A stretch of 64,000 nucleotides of DNA, from the NCBI RefSeq assembly GCF_009729415.1, contig NZ_MPKW01000034.1, forward strand, positions 22,753-86,752. Direction: 5' to 3'. The stretch comes from Mycolicibacterium sp. CBMA 234. Lineage in GTDB: Bacteria > Actinomycetota > Actinomycetes > Mycobacteriales > Mycobacteriaceae. The notes under the pieces are model-generated. The model worked only from the letters and a program-made list of their open reading frames with translations. It had not been told where the DNA came from and searched no databases. The translations under genes and the position numbers were made by a program. This document shows, in pieces, positions 45,474 through 54,296 of the stretch. The stretch's first letter is position 1; the number at the start of each line of letters is the position of its first letter.

Positions 45474-47063
45474 ATGACGACCGAATCGAGTGCATCCCCC
45501 GCGCAGCAGATCGCCGCTGGTTACGCCGTTACCGGCCAGGCACTGAACCTCGGCGCGGTCGTCGTAGACGGAGCTGTAGACGCCAGCGCTCAGGTCCGGA
45601 TTCCGCTGGCCACCATCAACCGGCACGGGCTGATCGCGGGCGCCACCGGCACCGGCAAGACCAAGACGCTGCAGGTCATCGCCGAGCAGTTGTCGACGGC
45701 CGGGGTGCCGGTCGTGATGGCCGACGTCAAGGGCGACCTGTCCGGGCTAGCGCAGGCCGGCGCCGCCAACGACAAGACCGCTCAGCGCGCCACCGACACC
45801 GGCGACGACTGGACGCCGACCGCCTTTCCCGTCGAGTTCCTGTCGCTGGGTACGACGGGAGTGGGTGTCCCGGTGCGTGCGACGATCACCAGCTTCGGGC
45901 CGATCCTGCTGTCGAAAGTGTTGGGGCTCAACACGACTCAGGAGTCGACGCTCGGGCTGATCTTCCACTGGGCGGACCAGAAGGGCCTGCCGCTGCTGGA
46001 CCTCAAAGACCTGCGGGCGGTGATCCAGTACCTGATCAGCGACGAGGGCAAGGTCGAACTGAAGACGCTCGGCGCGGTGTCGCCCGCGACCGCCGGGGTG
46101 ATCCTGCGCGCGCTCGTCAACCTCGAAGCCGAAGGCGCCGACACCTTCTTCGGCGAGCCCGAGCTCAAGCCCGAAGATCTGATGCGGGTGGACGCGCAGG
46201 GCCGCGGCATCATCACACTGCTGGAGCTCGGGAGCCAGGCCGCCCGCCCGGTGATGTTCTCGACATTCCTGATGTGGGTGCTGGCCGACCTGTTCACGTC
46301 GCTGCCCGAGATCGGTGACGTCGACAAGCCCAAGCTGGTCTTCTTCTTCGACGAGGCCCACCTACTGTTCACCGACGCGTCCAAGGCGTTCCTCGACCAG
46401 GTGGAGCAGACCGTCAAGCTGATCCGCTCCAAGGGCGTCGGCGTGTTCTTCTGCACTCAGCTGCCCACCGACATTCCCAACAACGTGCTCAGCCAGCTGG
46501 GTGCCCGCGTGCAGCACGCGATCCGGGCGTTCACTCCCGACGACCAGAGGGCGCTGACCAAGACGGTGCGGACGTACCCGAAGACGTCCGTCTACGACCT
46601 GGAGTCGGCGCTGACGTCGCTGGGGATCGGTGAGGCCATCGTCACGGTGCTATCCGAAGTCGGTGCGCCGACGCCGGTGGCCTGGACCCGGCTGTGCGCG
46701 CCGCGGTCGCTGATGGACACCATCGGGCCGGACGCCATCACGGCGGCGGCGAAGGCCAGCCCGCTGCAGGCCACCTACGGCGAGACGATCGACCGCGACT
46801 CGGCCTACGAGAGGCTGGCGGCGAAGCTGGGGCTGCCCGTGCCCGGCGGTGACGGGGCGGCGCCTGCGGCTCCCGTGCCGGCGGACGAGCCCGAGGAGCC
46901 GGACCTCACCGCATCCGGTCGCATTGAGGTGGAGACCGAAGGGCCGGGCATGGTTGCAGAAGTGCTGCAGAGCTCGGCGTTCAAGAGTTTCCTGCGGTCC
47001 GCGGCGACCGTGGCCGGTCGCGAGATCACCCGCAGCATCTTGGGCACGGCACGCCGGAAGTAG
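45474..47063 (+). CDS. HerA-like DUF853 ATPase (Rv2510c homologue)
   Basis: 529 residues. Walker A GATGTGKT at 56-63, Walker B KLVFFFDEAHLLF near 290, and LIRSKGVGVFFCTQLPTDIPNNVLSQLGARVQHALR-type sensor region. This is the DUF853/HerA-FtsK family of hexameric ATPases. A C-terminal Pro/Ala/Glu-rich linker leads to a short tail (ITRSILGTARRK). Its precise role is unknown; DNA translocation is expected from the family. The position next to orn is conserved. Confidence 0.9.
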   Translation: MTTESSASPAQQIAAGYAVTGQALNLGAVVVDGAVDASAQVRIPLATINRHGLIAGATGTGKTKTLQVIAEQLSTAGVPVVMADVKGDLSGLAQAGAANDKTAQRATDTGDDWTPTAFPVEFLSLGTTGVGVPVRATITSFGPILLSKVLGLNTTQESTLGLIFHWADQKGLPLLDLKDLRAVIQYLISDEGKVELKTLGAVSPATAGVILRALVNLEAEGADTFFGEPELKPEDLMRVDAQGRGIITLLELGSQAARPVMFSTFLMWVLADLFTSLPEIGDVDKPKLVFFFDEAHLLFTDASKAFLDQVEQTVKLIRSKGVGVFFCTQLPTDIPNNVLSQLGARVQHAIRAFTPDDQRALTKTVRTYPKTSVYDLESALTSLGIGEAIVTVLSEVGAPTPVAWTRLCAPRSLMDTIGPDAITAAAKASPLQATYGETIDRDSAYERLAAKLGLPVPGGDGAAPAAPVPADEPEEPDLTASGRIEVETEGPGMVAEVLQSSAFKSFLRSAATVAGREITRSILGTARRK

Positions 47064-47074
47064 GCCGGCCGGCC

Positions 47075-47102
47075 GGGTTGGGCCGCCGAGGCGGCCCAAC
47101 CC
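47075..47102. terminator. Bidirectional terminator-like hairpin
   Basis: GGGTTGGGCCGC (47075-47086), loop CGAG, and the exact complement at 47091-47102. It fills the 40-base gap between the converging DUF853 gene and cmrA. Confidence 0.75.
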
Positions 47103-47103
47103 C

Positions 47104-47910
47104 CTACGACCCGCCGAGCTTCTTGTAGACCGCGCCGACGATGGGCGCGACGATCGAGCGCGGGGCGTATCCGCTGGCGGTCGACATGGCCTTGGAAGTG
47201 ATTCCCGGGACGACGCGCATCTTGTTGCGATCGAGGCCGTCCAGTGAAATCCGGGCGGTGTACTCGGTGTCGATCCAGAGGAAGTCGGGGATCAGCCGCT
47301 CAACGAGGGACTGCTCCGACGGATCGGGCAGATCGGTACGCACGGGGCCGGGCGCCAGCAGCGTGACATTGATGCCGTGCTGCTTGAGCTCGCCGCGCAG
47401 CGACTCGCTGAAGGTGTTGGCGAACGCCTTCGAGGCGGCGTAGGTCGCGTTGTTCGGAATGGGCGAGTTGCCCGCGGCTGAACCGGAGATCAGGATGCCG
47501 CCACCGTGCCGCGAGATCATCCCGGGCAGCACCGCCAGCACCAGGTCGTGCACGCCCTGCACGTTGAGCTGCACCTGAGCCTTCTCGCCCTCGGCGGGCA
47601 GGTCGGCTACCGCGCCAAACGTCGCGGTCCCGGCGTTGGCGCACAGGATCGAGATGTTGCGACCGGCCAACTCGGCGCACAGGGTGTCGCGGTCGGCGGG
47701 GTCGGTGAGGTCGCAGGCGCGGACCTCGACGGTGACGCCGTGGCGGTCGGTGATGCGCTTGGCGACCTCGGCCAGCACGTCGCCTCGGCGGGCCGTGATG
47801 ATCAGGTGGTGGCCGCGGGCGGCGAGCTCGGTGGCCAGTGCTTCACCGATGTTCTGAGATGCGCCGGTGACGACGGCACGGGCGTCGGGGCTGGGAGCAG
47901 GTACAGGCAT
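47104..47910 (-). CDS. cmrA: Mycolate reductase, short-chain dehydrogenase (Rv2509 homologue)
   Basis: 268 residues from the ATG at 47910, which gives the length of Rv2509. NADPH motif TGASQNIG at 15-22, NAG at 92-94, and catalytic Ser143, Tyr157 and Lys161 (YAASK). In Corynebacterineae this enzyme reduces the 3-oxo intermediate from Pks13 to the mature mycolic acid beta-hydroxyl. The identification rests on synteny (orn, DUF853, MFS and bkaR neighbours), length and SDR motifs. Confidence 0.88.
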   Translation of the reverse strand: MPVPAPSPDARAVVTGASQNIGEALATELAARGHHLIITARRGDVLAEVAKRITDRHGVTVEVRACDLTDPADRDTLCAELAGRNISILCANAGTATFGAVADLPAEGEKAQVQLNVQGVHDLVLAVLPGMISRHGGGILISGSAAGNSPIPNNATYAASKAFANTFSESLRGELKQHGINVTLLAPGPVRTDLPDPSEQSLVERLIPDFLWIDTEYTARISLDGLDRNKMRVVPGITSKAMSTASGYAPRSIVAPIVGAVYKKLGGS

Positions 47911-47943
47911 GGGTGCAATCGTAGGGACCAATAGAGTGGGCGC

Positions 47944-49245
47944 ATGAGCAGCCCCGGGGCGGGTATCCCGCCCGTCGGCCGGGGTCGCGTAGCCGCCTGG
48001 GCGCTGTGGGACACCGGCGCAACGGGCGTGAACGCGATCGTGACGACGTTTGGTTTCAACATCTACCTCATTTCAGAGGTTGGCAAAGGGCTGCCCGGCT
48101 CGACGTCGCCGGAGAGCTGGCTCGGGCGCGCAGTGCTCGCGGCTGGCATCGCGGTGGCCTTGCTGGCGCCGGTGACCGGGGTGATGGTCGACGCGGAGCA
48201 CCGCCGGCGGAAAGCCCTCGCAGTGCTGACCGGCGCGGTGGTGGTGCTGACGGCGTCGATGTACTTCATCCGGCCCGACCACCACTACTTGTGGGTCGGT
48301 CTGGGGCTGCTGGCCTGCACTGCCGCGTGCATGGATCTGGCGACGGTCCCGTACAACGCGATGTTGCGGCAGCTGTCGACGCCCGCGACGTCTGGCCGCA
48401 TTTCCGGGTTCGGTTTGGCTGCGGGATTTATCGGCAGCGTCGTGCTGCTCCTTCTGGTCTTCGTGGGGTTCAAATCTGGCAGCGGTGACACCCTCGGCTT
48501 GCTCGGCATTCCGAACTCGGATGGCAAACCGGACCGCTATGCGGTGCTGGTGGCGGCGGGGTGGTTCGTCCTGTTCGCGCTGCCGCTGCTGTTGACGGTG
48601 AAGTCGCCGGCACCCGACGGAACCCCGGCGGTCGGATTCTTCGGCGCCTACCGCAGGTTGTGGACCGAGGTCGTCGAAGAGTGGCGACGCGACCGCAACG
48701 TCGTCTACTACCTGCTCTCCAGCGCGATCTTCCGCGACGGTCTGACCGGCATCTCGATCTTTGGCCCGGTGCTGGGTGTCAGCGTCTACGGGCTGGAGCC
48801 GACGATGGTTCCCTTGTTCGGGGCGGGGGCCTTCACCATCGCGGCCCTCGGCGCGGTGGCCGGCGGGTTGCTGGACGACCGGATCGGCTCCAAGCCCGTC
48901 ATCGTGGTGTCACTGGTGTCGATGGTGGCCGTGGGCATCACGTTGATGTGCCTGTCCGGCCCGCTGGCGTTCTGGGTCTGCGGCCTGACGTTGTGTCTGT
49001 TCGTCGGCCCGACGCAGTCGGCCGCCCGCAACCTGATGTTGCGCATCTCTGCCGACGGTAAGGAAGGTGTGGCCTTCGGGCTCTACACCACCACCGGCAG
49101 GGCCGCGCATGTCTTGTCGCCGTGGCTGTTCTCGATGTTCATCGACATCTTCGCGACGACCCGGGCGGGCCTGGCGGGTCTGTGCACCGTCCTGGTCATC
49201 GGTCTGGTGGGGATGGTGCTGGTGAAGGTGCCGGCCCAGCGTTAG
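47944..49245 (+). CDS. Major facilitator superfamily transporter (Rv2508c homologue)
   Basis: 433 residues, about twelve membrane segments, UMF1/Atg22-like MFS character: it opens VAAWALWDTGATGVNAIVTTF and has GVMVDAEHRRRKA in the loop between helices 2 and 3. The ATG at 47944 is divergent from cmrA, and the two starts are 33 bases apart, so the promoters must overlap. Vacuolar Atg22 relatives export amino acids. The substrate here is unknown. Confidence 0.88.
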   Translation: MSSPGAGIPPVGRGRVAAWALWDTGATGVNAIVTTFGFNIYLISEVGKGLPGSTSPESWLGRAVLAAGIAVALLAPVTGVMVDAEHRRRKALAVLTGAVVVLTASMYFIRPDHHYLWVGLGLLACTAACMDLATVPYNAMLRQLSTPATSGRISGFGLAAGFIGSVVLLLLVFVGFKSGSGDTLGLLGIPNSDGKPDRYAVLVAAGWFVLFALPLLLTVKSPAPDGTPAVGFFGAYRRLWTEVVEEWRRDRNVVYYLLSSAIFRDGLTGISIFGPVLGVSVYGLEPTMVPLFGAGAFTIAALGAVAGGLLDDRIGSKPVIVVSLVSMVAVGITLMCLSGPLAFWVCGLTLCLFVGPTQSAARNLMLRISADGKEGVAFGLYTTTGRAAHVLSPWLFSMFIDIFATTRAGLAGLCTVLVIGLVGMVLVKVPAQR

Positions 49246-49910
49246 TGCCCGTGGCCGCGTCCGCGCTTGCCTGACGAGCGGCAGACCGTCACACCGACGC
49301 CTTCGCGCTGCTGAATCTGGTCACCGTCGACGGCGATGGTGCAGGCGATGCCGCGCCCGGCGTTGACGATGGTGACGCTGGCCGAGCGGGCTGCCGGCCG
49401 GGCCAGCTGCACTTCTTTGGTCCAGGGCAACGGCACATTGAATTCGGTTTGCAGCACCCCGCCGCTATCGACGTAGGTGATGCTCACGGCGCGGCCGCTG
49501 CCGATCACGGAATAGAGCACCGCCTGGGTGTCGCCGCTGTCGTTGCCGTCGGTCGGGGATGTGGTCAGCGGGGGACTGACGGCTTCGCTGGGCTCGGCGC
49601 TGTCACTTGTCGTCGGCCCCGTCGTAGCGGTGGTCGACGTCGGCAAGGTGTCCTGCGTCGGCACCGGCAGCGGCGGCGGTGCCACCAGGGTCTGCTGCTC
49701 AGAACTGTTGACAATGACCAGCGCGATCACCAGGCAGAGCGCCAGCACGGCCACCGCACCGGCCACTGGCCAGAGCCAGCGGTGGGGGCGTGGTAGCGGC
49801 TGCGTCGGCGCACCGTAGGGATCGGGGAAGGCGCCTGTCGGGTACCCGGAGGGCGGGACGAGCGGCAGCTTCTGGGTGGGGTCAAGCCCGTCGCGTTGCG
49901 ATCCGGTCAT
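49242..49910 (-). CDS. Membrane-anchored MmpS-like protein (Rv2507 homologue)
   Basis: 222 residues from the ATG at 49910, with AGGTGG before it; a GTG two codons upstream is possible. A proline-rich cytoplasmic N terminus (about 1-43), one membrane helix (about 45-67), a Thr/Pro/Ser-rich linker (70-120), then a C-terminal beta domain (VLYSVIGSGRAVSITYVDSGGV) resembling the MmpS extracytoplasmic domain. Its stop overlaps the converging MFS stop by four bases. No MmpL gene is adjacent, so it is not a standard MmpS/MmpL pair. Confidence 0.8.
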   Translation of the reverse strand: MTGSQRDGLDPTQKLPLVPPSGYPTGAFPDPYGAPTQPLPRPHRWLWPVAGAVAVLALCLVIALVIVNSSEQQTLVAPPPLPVPTQDTLPTSTTATTGPTTSDSAEPSEAVSPPLTTSPTDGNDSGDTQAVLYSVIGSGRAVSITYVDSGGVLQTEFNVPLPWTKEVQLARPAARSASVTIVNAGRGIACTIAVDGDQIQQREGVGVTVCRSSGKRGRGHGH

Positions 49911-49979
49911 TCCCACCTCATGTTTGCCAGGGTACCTGCGGCGCGCGATGTCCCACCGGGACGTTGCTGCCGGGGTGGC

Positions 49980-50660
49980 TCAGCGGGTCGGGGCCAGCGC
50001 TGCGGCGGTCATCGCGCGGAGCACGGCGCGCGAGGATTCCTCCTGTTTTACTGCGGTGCCGGCACCTGCCGAATTGCGGGCACCGCCCGCGGTGACGCTG
50101 TGTGGCGTCGAGTTCAGCAGTCCGAAGGCGGCGTGCGCCATGGTTCGGGCGTCGGCTTCGCTGCGAGACGGATCGAGCCGGCGCAGGACGTCCACCCAGA
50201 TTTCGACGTACTGCCGCTGCGACCGACGGACCTGGCGCATGGCGGGGTCCGGCAGGTTATTCAGGTCGCGGTCCTGAATCCGGATCAGATCGGATTCGTT
50301 GAGCGCGAAGTCGAGGTGAAACTCAATGAGGCCGTCAAGCGCCTCGGCGGGGTCGTCGGTGCCGGCGACCACGGCGCGCCCGCCGGCGTGCAGTCGGGCG
50401 CTGATGCTCACCAAGAGCTCGACCAGGAGCGCCTCTTTGTTGGGGAAGTGCCGATAGATCGCCGGTCCGCTGATTCCGGCTGCGGAGCCGATGTCTTCGA
50501 GGCGGACGGCCAGGTAGCCCCGTTCGGCGATAAGCCGTTCCGCGGCGGCGATCAGTTGGCCGCGCCGGTCGGATTTGGCTCGGCGGCGCGGTGTTTCGGC
50601 ATCTGCAGGCGCCGAATGCGTGGTCGACGGCGCGTCTGTCTCTGGCGCTGGCATCGACAC
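49980..50660 (-). CDS. bkaR: TetR-family repressor of the branched-chain catabolic operon (Rv2506 homologue)
   Basis: 226 residues. The TetR helix-turn-helix is at about 33-80 (RGQLIAAAERLIAERGYLAVRLEDIGSAAGISGPAIYRHFPNKEALL in consecutive parts). It is divergent from accD1, exactly the place of BkaR, the TetR-type repressor described for the branched-chain keto acid operon of mycobacteria. Its likely operator is the GTTA-N8-TAAC pair in the 86-base gap. Confidence 0.88.
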   Translation of the reverse strand: MSMPAPETDAPSTTHSAPADAETPRRRAKSDRRGQLIAAAERLIAERGYLAVRLEDIGSAAGISGPAIYRHFPNKEALLVELLVSISARLHAGGRAVVAGTDDPAEALDGLIEFHLDFALNESDLIRIQDRDLNNLPDPAMRQVRRSQRQYVEIWVDVLRRLDPSRSEADARTMAHAAFGLLNSTPHSVTAGGARNSAGAGTAVKQEESSRAVLRAMTAAALAPTR

Positions 50661-50684
50661 CTCCCACAGGGTCTGGACAACTCA

Positions 50685-50726
50685 GTTAATGAAGACTAAC
50701 ATCGCGTTCGGTTATTCGCCATTAAC
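50685..50726. promoter_or_regulatory. Paired GTTA-N8-TAAC sites, candidate BkaR operator
   Basis: GTTAATGAAGACTAAC (50685-50700) and GTTATTCGCCATTAAC (50711-50726) share GTTA-N8-TAAC and start 26 bases apart. AGTTAATG and CATTAACT also form an 8-bp inverted repeat across both. They lie between the divergent bkaR and accD1 starts. Confidence 0.65.
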
Positions 50727-50746
50727 TCAAGTGAATTGGAGCGACG

Positions 50747-52309
50747 ATGGCGCCGAGCGTTTCCCAACGGGTATCGCATCGCGAGCAGCACCTAGCGCTG
50801 GTGGCTGATCTCAAGGACAAACTGGCTACCGCCGCACTCGGCGGATCAGAGCGCTCACGTGAGCGCCATGTCGGCCGTGGCAAGCTCCTGCCGCGCGACC
50901 GGGTCAATGGATTGCTCGATCCGGGCAGCCCGTTCCTGGAGATCGCGCCGCTGGCGGCGGGCGGCATGTACGACGACGAATGTCCCGGCGCTGGAATGAT
51001 CGCCGGCATCGGTCGGGTTTCGGGACGCGAATGCATGATCGTCGCCAACGACGCGACGGTAAAAGGCGGTACGTACTATCCGATTACGGTCAAGAAACAC
51101 CTGCGGGCCCAGGAGATCGCCAGCCAGAACCAGCTGCCGTGCCTGTACCTGGTGGACTCCGGTGGCGCGTTCCTGCCCCGTCAGGACGAGGTATTCCCCG
51201 ACCGTGAGCACTTCGGGCGCATCTTCTTCAACCAGGCCAACATGTCGGCTCGGGGCATCCCTCAGATCGCCGCGGTGCTCGGCTCCTGCACCGCGGGCGG
51301 CGCGTACGTGCCTGCGATGAGCGACGAGGCTGTCATCGTCCGTAATCAGGGCACCATCTTCCTGGGTGGCCCGCCGCTGGTGAAAGCGGCCACGGGAGAA
51401 GTGGTTTCCGCCGAGGACCTCGGTGGTGGCGACCTGCACTCCAAGGTCTCCGGCGTCACGGACCATCTGGCGCACGACGACCGCGACGCGCTGCGCATCG
51501 TGCGCCGCATCGCGGCGACGTTCGGGCCGCGCAGCGAGACGCCGTGGGACGTCGCCCCGACCGTCGACGCGGTGTGTGACCAGACCGAGCTGTACGACGT
51601 GGTGCCGACAGACTCGAAGGTGCCGTATGACGTGCACGAGGTCATCACCCGCATCGTCGACGGCGGCGAATTCACTGAATTCAAAGCCGAATACGGCACG
51701 ACGCTGGTGACCGGATTCGCTCGCATCCACGGTCACCCGGTGGGGATCATCGCCAACAACGGTGTGCTGTTCGGCGAATCCGCCCAGAAGGGTGCCCATT
51801 TCATCGAGCTGTGCGACAAGCGCTCGGTGCCGCTGCTGTTCCTGCAGAACATTTCGGGCTTCATGGTCGGCCGCGATTACGAGGCCGGCGGCATCGCCAA
51901 GCACGGCGCCAAGATGGTCACCGCGGTGGCGTGTGCCCGGGTGCCGAAGCTGACCGTCGTCATCGGCGGTTCATACGGCGCCGGCAACTACTCGATGTGC
52001 GGACGCGCGTATTCGCCGCGGTTCCTGTGGATGTGGCCCAACGCCCGCATCTCGGTGATGGGCGGCGAGCAGGCCGCGTCAGTTTTGGCGACCGTCCGTG
52101 GCGAGCTGACGCCGGAGGAAGAAGAGGCGATCAAAGCGCCCATCCGCCAGCAGTATGAGGATCAGGGCAACCCGTATTACTCGACGGCCCGGCTCTGGGA
52201 CGACGGCGTGATCGACCCCGCGGACACCAGAACCGTGGTGGGACTGGCCCTTTCAGTTGTTGCGCAGGCTCCGCTCGAGCCTGTGTCCTACGGCGTATTC
52301 AGGATGTGA
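50747..52309 (+). CDS. accD1: Acyl-CoA carboxylase beta subunit (methylcrotonyl-CoA carboxylase type)
   Basis: 520 residues of the carboxyltransferase family. Oxyanion-hole regions are seen at GSCTAGGAYVPAMSD (near 180) and VIGGSYGAGNYSMCGRAYSPRF (near 405). Together with AccA1 it carboxylates 3-methylcrotonyl-CoA in leucine breakdown. It directly follows the bkaR operator; fadD35-scoAB, which stand between Rv2506 and accD1 in M. tuberculosis, are absent here. Confidence 0.93.
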   Translation: MAPSVSQRVSHREQHLALVADLKDKLATAALGGSERSRERHVGRGKLLPRDRVNGLLDPGSPFLEIAPLAAGGMYDDECPGAGMIAGIGRVSGRECMIVANDATVKGGTYYPITVKKHLRAQEIASQNQLPCLYLVDSGGAFLPRQDEVFPDREHFGRIFFNQANMSARGIPQIAAVLGSCTAGGAYVPAMSDEAVIVRNQGTIFLGGPPLVKAATGEVVSAEDLGGGDLHSKVSGVTDHLAHDDRDALRIVRRIAATFGPRSETPWDVAPTVDAVCDQTELYDVVPTDSKVPYDVHEVITRIVDGGEFTEFKAEYGTTLVTGFARIHGHPVGIIANNGVLFGESAQKGAHFIELCDKRSVPLLFLQNISGFMVGRDYEAGGIAKHGAKMVTAVACARVPKLTVVIGGSYGAGNYSMCGRAYSPRFLWMWPNARISVMGGEQAASVLATVRGELTPEEEEAIKAPIRQQYEDQGNPYYSTARLWDDGVIDPADTRTVVGLALSVVAQAPLEPVSYGVFRM

Positions 52310-52313
52310 CGTG

Positions 52314-54296
52314 ATGACCAAAACTTTCGACACGGTCCTGGTCGCCAACCGCGGCGAGATCGCAGTCCGCGTCATTCGTACCTTGCGGGCCATGGGTATT
52401 CGTTCGGTAGCGGTGTTCAGCGACGCCGACGCCGGTGCCCGGCATGTCTTGGAAGCCGATGTCGCGGTCAACATCGGTCCGGCCCCGGCCCGGCAGAGCT
52501 ACCTGAGCATCGAGGCCATCGTGAACGCGGCCCGGCGCACCGGTGCCCAGGCAGTGCACCCAGGTTACGGATTCCTTTCGGAGAACGCCGAATTCGCCGC
52601 CGCGCTGCACGATGCAGGCATCGTCTTCATCGGGCCGCCGGCCAAGGCCATCGGCACCATGGGCGACAAGATCACCGCCAAGGCTGCGGTGTCGGCGTTC
52701 GGAGTGCCTGTGGTTCCTGGCATTTCGCGGCCCGGACTGACCGACGACGAACTCATCGCCGGGGCGCCCGAGATTGGATTCCCAGTGCTGGTGAAGCCGT
52801 CGGCCGGTGGCGGCGGCAAGGGCATGCGAGTGGTGCATTCCGCCGCTGAGCTGCCGGCGGCTCTGACTTCTGCTCGCCGCGAGGCCGCATCTGCGTTCGG
52901 TGACGACACCCTGTTCCTTGAGCGATTCGTGTTGAACCCCAGGCACATTGAGGTGCAGGTCGTCGCGGATAGCCACGGCAATGTTGTGCATCTCGGTGAG
53001 CGCGAGTGCAGCTTGCAGCGTCGTCACCAGAAGGTCATCGAAGAAGCGCCGTCGCCTGTGCTGGACGAGGCGACTCGGGCGCGGATCGGCGGCGCTGCGT
53101 GCGACACCGCGCGCAGCGTCGACTACCGCGGCGCGGGCACCGTCGAGTTCATCGTCTCGGCCGACCGCCCGGACGAGTTCTTCTTCATGGAGATGAATAC
53201 CCGGCTGCAGGTGGAACATCCGGTGACCGAGCTGGTCACGGGCATCGATCTGGTGGAACTGCAGGTACGGGTGGCCGCCGGCGAGGCGCTTCCGGTGGCT
53301 CAGGACGACATCACGATGACCGGGCACGCGATCGAGGCCCGCGTGTACGCCGAGGACCCGGCACACGACTTCCTGCCTACCGGCGGCACCGTCTTGGCGC
53401 TGTCCGAGCCTGCCGACGCCCGGGTGGATTCCGGCATCCGGGCCGGCTCGGTGATCGGCAGCGACTACGACCCGATGCTCTCGAAAGTCATTGCCTACGG
53501 CCCCGATCGGGCGTCGGCGCTGCGCGGACTGGACCGGGCGCTGGCGGATACCGCCGTGCTGGGTGTCGGGACCAACATCGACTTCGTGCGGTTCCTGCTG
53601 GCCGATTCTGACGTGCAGGCAGGGCGCCTCGACACCGGCCTGCTGGACCGTCGCACCGGTGACTACGTGGCACCGCAGGCCGGCGACGACGAGTTGATCG
53701 CCGCGGCCGCGTATCGGTGGCTGCGCGAATGGTCCGCGGCTGGCGAGCTGTGGGCGACCCCGTCGGGATGGCGCGTCGGCGAGCACGCACCCACGACCAT
53801 TCGGCTGCGAGCCGGGGAGCGCACCGACCACGTCCACCTCATGGGTACGCCCGGTGCCGCAACGGCGCGCATCGAAGATGGCGAACCGCGAAGCGTGGCA
53901 GCATCTTTGGTGGGCGACCGGTTGACCGTCACGGTCGACGGCCTGCGCACCGAGTACCTGACCGCCACCGAGGACCACCGGCTGTGGCTGGCCGGCGCGG
54001 GCCGCACCGTCGTCGTCGAGGACGTGCGCGAGGCACCCGTCCGCGCCGACGACGAACACAGTGGTGACGCCGAGATCGTCAGCCCGATGCCTGGATCGGT
54101 TGTCGCCGTGGGCGCCCCGGACGGTGCCACCGTCGCTGCCGGTGACGTGGTGGTCACCGTTGAGGCCATGAAGATGGAACATACGTTGTCGTCGCCGGTC
54201 GGCGGCACCGTGGAAGTGCTTGTCGCCGTGGGCGATCAGGTCAAAGTGGGCCAGCCGCTGGCCCGGATTATCGCTGCAACCGAGGAGACCAAATGA
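52314..54296 (+). CDS. accA1: Acyl-CoA carboxylase alpha subunit (biotin carboxylase/BCCP)
   Basis: 660 residues from the ATG at 52314. Biotin carboxylase domain (VLVANRGEIAVRVIRT at the start, ATP loop KPSAGGGGKGMRVV near 160, EMNTRLQVEHPVTE near 290) and a C-terminal biotinyl domain with VEAMKMEH, biotin lysine Lys620. It supplies carboxybiotin to AccD1. The start is four bases after the accD1 stop; the 3' end overlaps fadE by four bases. Confidence 0.95.
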   Translation: MTKTFDTVLVANRGEIAVRVIRTLRAMGIRSVAVFSDADAGARHVLEADVAVNIGPAPARQSYLSIEAIVNAARRTGAQAVHPGYGFLSENAEFAAALHDAGIVFIGPPAKAIGTMGDKITAKAAVSAFGVPVVPGISRPGLTDDELIAGAPEIGFPVLVKPSAGGGGKGMRVVHSAAELPAALTSARREAASAFGDDTLFLERFVLNPRHIEVQVVADSHGNVVHLGERECSLQRRHQKVIEEAPSPVLDEATRARIGGAACDTARSVDYRGAGTVEFIVSADRPDEFFFMEMNTRLQVEHPVTELVTGIDLVELQVRVAAGEALPVAQDDITMTGHAIEARVYAEDPAHDFLPTGGTVLALSEPADARVDSGIRAGSVIGSDYDPMLSKVIAYGPDRASALRGLDRALADTAVLGVGTNIDFVRFLLADSDVQAGRLDTGLLDRRTGDYVAPQAGDDELIAAAAYRWLREWSAAGELWATPSGWRVGEHAPTTIRLRAGERTDHVHLMGTPGAATARIEDGEPRSVAASLVGDRLTVTVDGLRTEYLTATEDHRLWLAGAGRTVVVEDVREAPVRADDEHSGDAEIVSPMPGSVVAVGAPDGATVAAGDVVVTVEAMKMEHTLSSPVGGTVEVLVAVGDQVKVGQPLARIIAATEETK

